Shown here: positions 53,764-63,929 of the stretch, in pieces
Layout of the letters: every line of letters begins with the position of its first letter
Position numbering within the stretch: the first letter of the stretch is position 1
Source of the DNA: Portulaca oleracea
Taxonomy: Eukaryota > Streptophyta > Magnoliopsida > Caryophyllales > Portulacaceae
Assembly: GCA_029582165.1 (NCBI GenBank)
Contig: CM055875.1
Span: 13,800,544 to 13,864,543, forward strand
Length of the DNA stretch: 64,000 nucleotides
Direction of reading: 5' to 3'
Made by a program: the position numbers and the translations under genes
The notes under the pieces: model-generated
Databases searched by the model: none
What the model saw: the letters and a program-made list of their open reading frames with translations, nothing else
What the model was told of the DNA's origin: nothing

Positions 53764-55400
53764 GTGGCCGTGAGTGGTTTAAAATGTGTTTGGATTGTAT
53801 TTGAACTTCGTCGTGTGGCCGTGAATGGTTTAAGTTGTGTTTGGATTGTATTTGAACTCCGGTGTGTGGTCGTGAATGGTTTAAGTTGTGTTTGGATTAT
53901 ATTTGAACTCCGGCGTGTGGCCGTGCATGTTTTAAGTGTGTTTGGATTGTATTTGAACTCCGGCGTGTGGCCGTGAATGGTTTAAGTTGTGTTTGGATTG
54001 TATTTGAACTCCGGCGTGTGGCTGTGCATGTTTTATGTGTGTTTGGATTGTATTTGATCTCCGGCATGTGGCCGTTAATGGTTTAAGTTGTGTTTGGATT
54101 ATATTTGAACTCCGGCGTGTGGCCGTGCATGTTTTATGTGTGTTTGGATTGTATTCGAACTTCGGCGTATAGTCGTCAATTGTTTAAGTTGTGTTTGGAT
54201 TGTATTTGAACTCCGGCGTGTGGCCGTGCTGGTTTTATGTGTGTTTGGATTGTATTTCAACTCCGGCGTGTGGCCGTTAATGGTTTAAGTTGTGTTTGGA
54301 TTGTATTTGAAGTCCGGCGTGTGGCCGTGAATGGTTTAAGTTGTGTTTGGATTGTATTTAAACTCTGGCGTGTGGCCTTGCATGTTTTATGTGTGTTTAG
54401 ATTGTATTTGAACTCCGGCGTGTGGCCATGAATGGTTTAAGTTGAGTTTGGATTGTATTTGAACTCCGGTGTGTGGCCGTAAATGGTTTAAGTTGTGTTT
54501 GGATTATATCTGAACTCCGGCATGTGGCCGTGCATGTTTTATGTGTGCTTGGATTGTATTTGAACTTCGGCGTATAGTCGTGAATTGTTTAAGTTTTGTT
54601 TGGATTGTATTTCAACTACGGCGTGTGGCCGTGCATGTTTTATGTGTGTTTGGATTGTATTTGAACTCCGGTGTGTGGCCGTGCATGTTTTATGTGTGTT
54701 TGGATTGTATTTGAACTCCGGTGTGTGGCCGTGCATGTTTTATGTGTGTTTGGATTGTATTTGAACTCCGGTGTGTGGTCGTGAAAGGTTTAAGTTGTGT
54801 TTGGATTATATTTGAACTCTGGCGTGTGGCCGTGCATGTTTTATGTGTGTTTAGATTGTATTTGAACTCCGGCGTGTGGCCGTGAATGGTTTAAGTTGAG
54901 TTTGGATTGTATTTAAACTCCGGCGTGTGGCCGTGCATGTTTTATGTGTGTTTGGATTGTATTTGAACTCCGGCGTGTGGCCGTGAGTGATTTAAGTTGT
55001 GTTTAGAATGTATTTGAACTCCGGCATGTGGCCGTGCATGTTTTATGTGTGTTTGGTCTGTATTTGAACTCCGGCGTGTGGCCGTGCATGTTTTATGTGT
55101 GTTTGGATTGTATTAGAACTCCAGCATGTGGCCGTAAATGGTTTAAGTTGTGTTTGGATTGTATTTGAACTCCGACGTGTGGCCGTGCATGTTTTATGTG
55201 TGTTTGGATTGTATTTGAACTCCGGTGTGTGGCCGTGCATGTTTTATGTGTGTTTGGATTGTATTTGAACTCCGGTGTGTGGTCGTGAATGGTTTAAGTT
55301 GTGTTTGGATTATATTTGAACTCCGGCGTGTGGCCGTGCATGTTTTAAGTGTGTTTGGATTGTATTTGAACTCCGGCGTGTGGCCGTGAATGGTTTAAGT
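53764..55400 (+). repeat. 3,631-bp-offset duplication, left copy
   Basis: Markers at 53764, 54237, 54539 and 55043 recur exactly 3,631 bp later. Included are the CATAACTCC/GTTTAAAATG-type unit just before 53.8 kb, the GTGAAAGG variant near 54781, and two consecutive A units with a CCGGTGTG core near 54.66-54.78 kb. The constancy of the offset shows few indels here, unlike further left. Confidence 0.75.
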
Positions 55401-55447
55401 TGTGTTTGGATTGTATTTGAACTCCGGCGTGTGGCCGTGCTGGTTTT

Positions 55448-55915
55448 ATGTGTGTTTGGATTGTATTTCAACTCCGACGTGTGGCCGTTAATGGTTTAAG
55501 TTGTGTTTGGATTGTATTTGAACTCCGGCGTGTGGCCGTGAATGGTTTAAGTTGTGTTTGGATTGTATTTAAACTCTGGCGTGTGGCCTTGCATGTTTTA
55601 TGTGTGTTTAGATTGTATTTGAACTCCGGCGTGTGGCCATGAATGGTTTAAGTTGAGTTTGGATTGTATTTGAACTCCGTTGTGTGGCCGTAAATGGTTT
55701 AAGTTGTGTTTGGATTATATCTGAACTCCGGCGAGTGGCCGTGCATGTTTTATGTGTGCTTGGATTGTATTTGAACTTCGGCGTATAGTCATGAATTGTT
55801 TAAGTTTTGTTTGGATTGTATTTCAACTACGGCGTGTGGCCGTGCATGTTTTATGTGTGTTTGGATTATATTTCAACTCCGGCGTGTGGTCGTTAATGGC
55901 TTATGTTGTGTTTGG
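55448..55915 (+). repeat. 1,009-bp-offset duplication, left copy
   Basis: This block matches 56457-56924 at a constant 1,009-bp offset (10 dimers less one base). Markers include the TTGCATG tail, the TTGAGTTTGG join and the CTTCGGCGTATAGTC core. After 55915 the two diverge. Confidence 0.7.
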
Positions 55916-56008
55916 ATTATATTTGAACTCCGGCGTGTGGCCGTGCATGTTTTAAGTGTGTTTGGATTGTATTTGAACTCCGGCGTGTGGCCGTGAATGG
56001 TTTAAGTT

Positions 56009-56410
56009 GTGTTTGGATTGTATTTGAACTCCGGCGTGTGGCCGTGCATGTTTTATGTGTGTTTGATTTTATTTGATCTCCGGCATGTGGCCGTTAATGG
56101 TTTAAGTTGTGTTTGGATTATATTTGAACTCCGGCGTGTGGCCGTGCATGTTTTATGTGTGTTTGGATTGTATTCGAACTTCGGCGTATAGTCGTCAATT
56201 GTTTAAGTTGTGTTTGGATTGTATTTGAACTCCGGCGTGTGGCCGTGCATGTTTTATGTGTGTTTGATTTTATTTGATCTCCGGCATGTGGCCGTTAATG
56301 GTTTAAGTTGTGTTTGGATTATATTTGAACTCCGGCGTGTGGCCGTGCATGTTTTATGTGTGTTTGGATTGTATTCGAACTTCGGCGTATAGTCGTCAAT
56401 TGTTTAAGTT
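56009..56410 (+). repeat. 201-bp tandem doublet (two copies, 56009-56209 and 56210-56410)
   Basis: Two adjacent 201-bp stretches appear identical, including the private GTTTGATTTTATTTGATC head (near 56060 and 56261) and the GTATTCGAACTTCGG unit. At 201 bp the step is two dimers less one base. It looks like the most recent small expansion in the window, or a read-collapse/expansion artefact of assembly. Confidence 0.8.
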
Positions 56411-56456
56411 GTGTTTGGATTGTATTTGAACTCCGGCGTGTGGCCTTGCTGGTTTT

Positions 56457-57310
56457 ATGTGTGTTTGGATTGTATTTCAACTCCGGCGTGTGGCCGTTAA
56501 TAGTTTAAGTTGTGTTTGGATTGTATTTGAAGTCCGGCGTGTGGCCGTGAATGGTTTAAGTTGTGTTTGGATTGTATTTGAACTCTGGCGTGTGGCCTTG
56601 CATGTTTTATGTGTGTTTAGATTGTATTTGATCTCCGGCGTGTGGCCATGAATGGTTTAAGTTGAGTTTGGATTGTATTTGAACTCCGGTGTGTGGCCGT
56701 AAATGGTTTAAGTTGTGTTTGGATTATATCTGAACTCCGGCGTGTGGCCGTGCATGTTTTATGTGTGCTTGGATTGTATTTGAACTTCGGCGTATAGTCG
56801 TGAATTGTTTAAGTTTTGTTTGGATTGTATTTCAACTACGGCGTGTGGCCGTGCATGTTTTATGTGTGTTTGGATTATATTTCAACTCCGGCGTGTGGTC
56901 GTTAATGGCTTATGTTGTGTTTGGATTGTATTTGAAGTCCGGCGTGTGGCCGTGAATTGTTTAAGTTGTGTTTGAATTGTATTTGAACTCTGGCGTGTGG
57001 CCGTGCATGTTTTATGTGTGTTTAGATTGTATTTGAACTCCGGCGTGTGGCCGTGAATGGTTTAAGTTGAGTTTGGATTGTATTTAAACTCCGCGTGGCC
57101 GCATGTTTTATGTGTGTTTGGATTGGATTTGAACTGCGGCGTGTGGCCGTGAGTGATTTAAGTTTTGTTTAGAATGTATTTGAACTCCGGCATGTGGTCG
57201 TGCATGTTTTATGTGTGTTTGGTCTGTATTTGAACTCCGGCGTGTGGCCGTGCATGTTTTATGTGTGTTTGGATTGTATTAGAACTCGAGCATGTGGCCG
57301 TAAGTGGTTT
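56457..57310 (+). repeat. 3,934-bp-offset duplication, left copy
   Basis: This matches 60391-61240 at a constant 3,934-bp offset. Shared rare features are GTGAATTGTTTAAG after the AGTCCGG head, the GGATTGGATTTGAACTGCGG unit, and the GTGTTTAGATTG joins. One private deletion cluster lies near 57090. Confidence 0.7.
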
Positions 57311-57394
57311 AAGTTGTGTTTGGATTATATTTGAACTCCGGCGTGTGGCCGTGCATGTTTTATGTGTGTTTAGATTGTATTATAACTCCGGCGT

Positions 57395-59030
57395 GTGGCC
57401 GTGAGTTGTTTAAAATGTGTTTGGATTGAATTTGAACTTCGGCGTGTGGCCGTGAATGGTTTAAGTTGTGTTTGGATTGTATTTGAACTCCGGTGTGTGG
57501 TCGTGAATGGTTTAAGTTGTGTTTGGATTATATTTGAACTCCGGCGTGTGGCCGTGCATGTTTTAAGTGTGTTTGGATTGTATTTGAACTCCGGTGTGTG
57601 GCCGTGAATGGTTTAAGTTGTGTTTGGATTGTATTTGAACTCCGGCGTGTGGCGGTGCATGTTTTATGTGTGTTTGGATTGTATTTGATCTCCGGCATGT
57701 GGCCGTTAATGGTTTAAGTTGTGTTTGGATTATATTTGAACTCCGGCGTGTGGCCGTGCATGTTTTATGTGTGTTTGGATTGTATTCGAACTTCGGCGTA
57801 TAGTCGTCAATTGTTTAAGTTGTGTTTGGATTGTATTTGAACTCCGGCGTGTGGCCGTGCTGGTTTTATGTGTGTTTGGATTGTATTTCAACTCCGGCGT
57901 GTGGCCGTTAATGGTTTAAGTTGTGTTTGGATTGTATTTGAAGTCCGGCGTGTGGCCGTGAATGGTTTAAGTTGTGTTTGGATTGTATTTAAACTCTGGC
58001 GGGTGGCCTTGCATGTTTTATGTGTGTTTAGATTGTATTTGAACTCCGGCGTGTGGCCATGAATGGTTTAAGTTGAGTTTGGATTGTATTTGAACTCCGG
58101 TGTGTGGCCGTAAATGGTTTAAGTTGTGTTTGGATTATATCTGAACTCCAGCATGTGGCCGTGCATGTTTTATGTGTGCTTGGATTGTATTTGAACTTCG
58201 GCGTATAGTCGTGAATTGTTTAAGTTTTGTTTGGATTGTATTTCAACTACGGCGTGTGGCCGTGCATGTTTTATGTGTGTTTGGATTGTATTTGAACTCC
58301 GGTGTGTGGCCGTGCATGTTTTATGTGTGTTTGGATTGTATTTGAACTCCGGTGTGTGGCCGTGCATGTTTTATGTGTGTTTGGATTGTATTTGAACTCC
58401 GGTGTGTGGTCGTGAAAGATTTAAGTTGTGTTTGGATTATATTTGAACTCTGGCGTGTGGCCGTGCATGTTTTATGTGTGTTTAGATTGTATTTGAACTC
58501 CGGCGTGTGGCCGTGAATGGTTTAAGGTGAGTTTGGATTGTATTTAAACTCCGGCGTGTGGCCGTGCATGTTTTATGTGTGTTTGGATTGTATTTGAACT
58601 CCGGCGTGTGGCCGTGAGTGATTTAAGTTGTGTTTAGAATGTATTTGAACTCCGGCATGTGGCCGTGCATGTTTTATGTGTGTTTGGTTTGTATTTGAAC
58701 TCCGGCGTGTGGCCGTGCATGTTTTATGTGTGTTTGGATTGTATTAAAACTCCAGCATGTGGCCGTAAATGGTTTAAGTTGTGTTTGGATTGTATTTGAA
58801 CTCCGACGTGTGGCCGTGCATGTTTTATGTGTGTTTGGATTGTATTTGAACTCCGGTGTGTGGCCGTGCATGTTTTATGTGTGTTTGGATTGTATTTGAA
58901 CTCCGGTGTGTGGTCGTGAATGGTTTAAGTTGTGTTTGGATTATATTTGAACCCCGGCGTGTGGCCGTGCATGTTTTAAGTGTGTTTGGATTGTATTTGA
59001 ACTCCGGCGTGTGGCCGTGAATGGTTTAAG
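57395..59030 (+). repeat. 3,631-bp-offset duplication, right copy
   Basis: This is the partner of 53.76-55.40 kb. Differences are single bases, such as GTGAAAGATTTAAG near 58414 for GTGAAAGGTTTAAG, and GTTTGGTTTG near 58682 for GTTTGGTCTG. Confidence 0.75.
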
Positions 59031-60390
59031 TTGTGTTTGGATTGTATTTGAACTCCGGCGTGTGGCTGTGCATGTTTTATGTGTGTTTGGATTGTATTTG
59101 ATCTCCGTGATGTGGCCGTTAATGGTTTAAGTTGTCTTTTGATTATATTTGAACTCCGGCGTGTGGCCGTGCATGTTTTATGTGTGTTTGGATTGTATTA
59201 GAACTCCAGCATGTGGCCGTAAGTGGTTTAAGTTGTGTTTGGATTGTATTTGAACTCCGACGTGTGGTCGTGCATGTTTTATGTGTGTTTGGATTGTATT
59301 TGAACTCCGGCGTGTGGCCGTGAATGGTTTAAGTTGTGTTTGGATTGTATTTGAACTCCAGCGTTCGGCCGTGCATGTTTTATGTGTGTTTGGATTGTAT
59401 TTCAACACCGGCGTGTGGCCGTTAATGGTTTAAGTTGTGTTTGGATTGTATTTCAACTCCGGCGTGTGGCCGTGCATGTTTTATGTGTGTTTGGATTATA
59501 TTTGAACTCCGGTATGTGGCTGTGAGTTGTTTAAGTTGTGTTTGGATTGTATTTAAACTCCAGCGTGTGGCCGTGCATGTTTTATGTGTGTTTGGATTGT
59601 ATTTGCACTCTGGTGTGTGGTCGTGAATGGTTTAAGTTTTGTTTGGATTATATTTGAACTCCGGCGTGTGGCCGTGCATGTTTTATGTGTGTTTGGATTG
59701 TATTTGAACTCCGGCGTGTGGCCGTGAGTGATTTAAGTTGTGTTTAGAATGTATTTGAACTCCGGCATGTGGCCGTGCATGTTTTAAGTGTGTTTGGTCT
59801 GTATTTGAACTCCAGCGTGTGGCCGTGCATGTTTTATGTGTGTTTGGATTGTATTAGAACTCCAGCATGTGGCCGTAAATGGTTTAAGTTGTGTTTGGAT
59901 TGTATTTGAACTCCGACGTGTGGCCGTGCATGTTTTATGTGTGTTTGGATTGTATTTGAACTCCGGTGTGTGGCCGTGCATGTTTTATGTGTGTTTGGAT
60001 TATATTTGAACTCCGGTGTGTGGTCGTGAATGGTTTAAGTTGTGTTTGGATTATATTTGAACTCCGGCGTGTGGCCGTGCATGTTTTATGTGTGTTTGGA
60101 TTGTATTTGAACTCCGGCGTGTGGCCGTGAATGGTTTAAGTTGTGTTTGGATTGTATTTGAACTCCGGCGTGTGGCCGTGCATGTTTTATGTGTGTTTGG
60201 ATTGTATTTGATCTCCGGCATGTGGCCGTTAATGGTTTAAGTTGTGTTTGGATTATATTTGAACTCCGGCGTGTGGCCGTGCATGTTTTATGTGTGTTTG
60301 GATTGTATTCGAACTTCGGCGTATAGTCGTCAATTGTTTAAGTTGTGTTTGGATTGTATTTGAACTCCGGCGTGTGGCCGTGCTGGTTTT

Positions 60391-61240
60391 ATGTGTGTTT
60401 GGATTGTATTTCAACTCCGGCGTGTGGCCGTTAATAGTTTAAGTTGTGTTTGGATTGTATTTGAAGTCCGGCGTGTGGCCGTGAATGGTTTAAGTTGTGT
60501 TTGGATTGTATTTGAACTCTGGCGTGTGGCCTTGCATGTTTTATGTGTGTTTAGATTGTATTTGATCTCCGGCGTGTGGCCATGAATGGTTTAAGTTGAG
60601 TTTGGATTGTATTTGAACTCCGGTGTGTGGCCGTAAATGGTTTAAGTTGTGTTTGGATTATATCTGAACTCCGGCGTGTGGCCGTGCATGTTTTATGTGT
60701 GCTTGGATTGTATTTGAACTTCGGCGTATAGTCGTGAATTGTTTAAGTTTTGTTTGGATTGTATTTCAACTACGGCGTGTGGCCGTGCATGTTTTATGTG
60801 TGTTTGGATTATATTTCAACTCCGGCGTGTGGTCGTTAATGGCTTATGTTGTGTTTGGATTGTATTTGAAGTCCGGCGTGTGGCCGTGAATTGTTTAAGT
60901 TGTGTTTGAATTGTATTTGAACTCTGGCGTGTGGCCGTGCATGTTTTATGTGTGTTTAGATTGTATTTGAACTCCGGCGTGTGGCCGTGAATGGTTTAAG
61001 TTGAGTTTGGATTGTATTTAAACTCCGGCGTGTGGCCGTGCATGTTTTATGTGTGTTTGGATTGGATTTGAACTGCGGCGTGTGGCCGTGAGTGATTTAA
61101 GTTGTGTTTAGAATGTATTTGAACTCCGGCATGTGGTCTTGCATGTTTTATGTGTGTTTGGTCTGTATTTGAACTCCGGCGTGTGGCCGTGCATGTTTTA
61201 TGTGTGTTTGGATTGTATTAGAACTCCAGCATGTGGCCGT
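60391..61240 (+). repeat. 3,934-bp-offset duplication, right copy
   Basis: This is the partner of 56.46-57.31 kb. Its right part is also the beginning of the first 1,211-bp unit, so that unit was seeded from this block. Confidence 0.7.
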
Positions 61241-62230
61241 AAGTGGTTTAAGTTGTGTTTGGATTGTATTTGAACTCCGACGTGTGCTCTGCATGTTTTA
61301 TGTGTGTTTGGATTGTATTTGAACTCCGGCGTGTGGCCGTGAATGGTTTAAGTTGTGTTTGGATTGTATTTGAACTCCAGCGTTCGGCCGTGCATGTTTT
61401 ATGTGTGTTTGGATTGTATTTCAACTCCGGCGTGTGGCCGTTAATGGTTTAAGTTGTGTTTGGATTGTATTTCAACTCCGGCGTGTGGCCGTGCATGTTT
61501 TATGTGTGTTTGGATTATATTTGAACTCCGGTATGTGGCTGTGAGTTGTTTAAGTTGTGTTTGGATTGTATTTAAACTCCAGCGTGTGGCCGTGCATGTT
61601 TTATGTGTGTTTGGATTGTATTTGAACTCTGGTGTGTGGTCGTGAATGGTTTAAGTTGTGTTTGGATTATATTTGAACTCCGGCGTGTGGCCGTGCATGT
61701 TTTATGTGTGTTTGGATTGTATTTGAACTCCGGCGTGTGGCCGTGAATGGTTTAAGTTGTGTTTGGATTGTATTTGAACTACGGCGTGTGGCCGTGCATG
61801 TTTTATGTGTGTTTGGATTGTATTTGATCTCCGGCATGTGGCCGTTAATGGTTTAAGTTGTGTTTGGATTATATTTGAACTCCAGCGTGTGGCCGTGCAT
61901 GTTTTATGTGTGTTTGGATTGTACTCAACTTCGGCGTATAGTGGTCAATTGTTTAAGTTGTGTTTGGATTGTATTTGAACTCCGGCGTGTGGCCGTGCAG
62001 GTTTTATGTGTGTTTGGATTGTATTTCAACTCCGGCGTGTGGCCGTTAATGGTTTAAGTTGTGTTTGGATTGTATTTGAAGTCCAGCGTGTGGCGATAAA
62101 TGGTTTAAGTTGTGTTTGGATTGTATTTGAACTCTGGCGTGTGGCCGTGCATGTTTTATGTGTGTTTAGATTGTATTTGAACTCCGGCGTGTGGCCGTGA
62201 ATGGTTTAAGTTGAGTTTGGATTGTATTTA
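61021..62230 (+). repeat. 1.21-kb higher-order unit (12 dimers), copy 1
   Basis: This is the first of three successive copies of a 24-monomer unit. Landmarks in order are GGATTGGATTTGAACTGCGG, GGCATGTGGTCTTG, GTTTGGTCTG, GTATTAGAAC, the CGTTCGG core, two CAACTCC heads, CCGGTATGTGGCTG, AACTACGG, TTGATCTCC, GTACTCAAC and AGTCCAG. Its length is 1,210 bp because of a 1-bp loss at GTGCTCTGC near 61286. Private changes include GTGGTCAATTG near 61940 and TGGCGATAAATGG near 62091. Confidence 0.85.
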
Positions 62231-63441
62231 AACTCCGGCGTGTGGCCGTGCATGTTTTATGTGTGTTTGGATTGGATTTGAACTGCGGCGTGTGGCCGTG
62301 AGTGATTTAAGTTGTGTTTAGAATGTATTTGAACTCCGGCATGTGGTCTTGCATGTTTTATGTGTGTTTGGTCTGTATTTGAACTCCGGCGTGTGGCCGT
62401 GCATGTTTTATGTGTGTTTGGATTGTATTAGAACTCCAGCATGTGGCCGTAAGTGGTTTAAGTTGTGTTTGGATTGTATTTGAACTCCGACGTGTGGTCG
62501 TGCATGTTTTATGTGTGTTTGGATTGTATTTGAACTCCGGCGTGTGGCCGTGAATGGTTTAAGTTGTGTTTGGATTGTATTTGAACTCCAGCGTTCGGCC
62601 GTGCATGTTTTATGTGTGTTTGGATTGTATTTCAACTCCGGCGTGTGGCCGTTAATGGTTTAAGTTGTGTTTGGATTGTATTTCAACTCCGGCGTGTGGC
62701 CGTGCATGTTTTATGTGTGTTTGGATTATATTTGAACTCCAGTATGTGGCTGTGAGTTGTATAAGTTGTGTTTGGATTGTATTTAAACTCCAGCGTGTGG
62801 CCGTGCATGTTTTATGTGTGTTTGGATTGTATTTGAACTCTGGTGTGTGGTCGTGAATGGTTTAAGTTGTGTTTGGATTATATTTGAACTCCGGCGTGTG
62901 GCCGTGCATGTTTTATGTGTGTTTGGATTGTATTTGAACTCCGGCGTGTGGCCGTGAATGGTTTAAGTTGTGTTTGGATTGTATTTGAACTACGGCGTGT
63001 GGCCGTGCATGTTTTATGTGTGTTTGGATTGTATTTGATCTCCGGCATGTGGCCGTTAATGGTTTAAGTTGTGTTTGGATTATATTTGAACTCCGGCGTG
63101 TGGCCGTGCATGTTTTATGTGTGTTTGGATTGTACTCAACTTCGGCGTATAGTCGTCAATTGTTTAAGTTGTGTTTGGATTGTATTTGAACTCCGGCGTG
63201 TGGCCGTGCAGGTTTTATGTGTGTTTGGATTGTATTTCAACTCCGGCGTGTGGCCGTTAATGGTTTAAGTTGTGTTTGGATTGTATTTGAAGTCCAGCGT
63301 GTGGCCATGAATGGTTTAAGTTGTGTTTGGATTGTATTTGAACTCTGGCGTGTGGCCGTGCATGTTTTATGTGTGTTTAGATTGTATTTGAACTCCGGCG
63401 TGTGGCCGTGAATGGTTTAAGTTGAGTTTGGATTGTATTTA
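62231..63441 (+). repeat. 1.21-kb higher-order unit (12 dimers), copy 2
   Basis: This copy is 1,211 bp long and carries the same landmarks in the same order as the preceding unit. Private changes are CCAGTATGTGG near 62750, GTTGTATAAG near 62758 and TGGCCATGAATGG near 63303. It differs from copy 1 by only about a dozen bases by eye. Confidence 0.85.
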
Positions 63442-63727
63442 AACTCCGGCGTGTGGCCGTGCATGTTTTATGTGTGTTTGGATTGGATTTGAACTGCGGC
63501 GTGTGGCCGTGAGTGATTTAAGTTGTGTTTAGAATGTATTTGAACTCCGGCATGTGGTCTTGCATGTTTTATGTGTGTTTGGTCTGTATTTGAACTCCGG
63601 CGTGTGGCCGTGCATGTTTTATGTGTGTTTGGATTGTATTAGAACTCCAGCATGTGGCCGTAAGTGGTTTAAGTTGTGTTTGGATTGTATTTGAACTCCG
63701 ACGTGTGGTCGTGCATGTTTTATGTGT

Positions 63728-63778
63728 GTTTGGATTGTATTTGAACTCCGGCGTGTGGCCGTGAATGGTTTAAGTTGT
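63728..63778 (+). repeat. Reference copy of monomer form B (51 bp)
   Basis: This is a clean example of form B. The first ~36 bases match form A; the difference lies in the tail, GAATGGTTTAAGTTGT, one base longer. A common variant reads CCGTTAATGG in place of CCGTGAATGG, and another reads GTGAGTGATTTAAG. The identity of the 5' two-thirds indicates that A and B descend from one ~50-bp ancestor, with the dimer as the later unit of amplification (inference). Confidence 0.95.
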
Positions 63779-63879
63779 GTTTGGATTGTATTTGAACTCT
63801 GGCGTTCGGCCGTGCATGTTTTATGTGTGTTTGGATTGTATTTCAACTCCGGCGTGTGGCCGTTAATGGTTTAAGTTGT

Positions 63880-63929
63880 GTTTGGATTGTATTTGAACTC
63901 CGGCGTGTGGCCGTGCATGTTTTATGTGT
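63880..63929 (+). repeat. Reference copy of monomer form A (50 bp)
   Basis: This is a clean example of form A. Bases 1-19 are the T-rich head, 20-34 hold the GC core, and the tail is GCATGTTTTATGTGT. Composition is 16 G, 21 T, 6 A and 7 C, so G+T is 74% and GC is 46%. It carries three CpG sites, all in the core, and CpG is not depleted (3 observed against about 2.2 expected from C and G content). One GGCC and one CCGG fall in each intact monomer, so restriction at either site should give a ladder of about 50 bp. Confidence 0.95.
63901..63913 (+). other. GC-only inverted repeat in the monomer core
   Basis: Within the core, CGGC and GCCG are reverse complements separated by the loop GTGTG, a potential 4-bp all-GC hairpin. 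It is present in every monomer with an intact core, so a single strand of the array could form a hairpin about every 50 bases. This copy is given as the example. The stem is short and its in vivo formation is unproven. Many of the short deletions in the window fall on this element. Confidence 0.6.
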
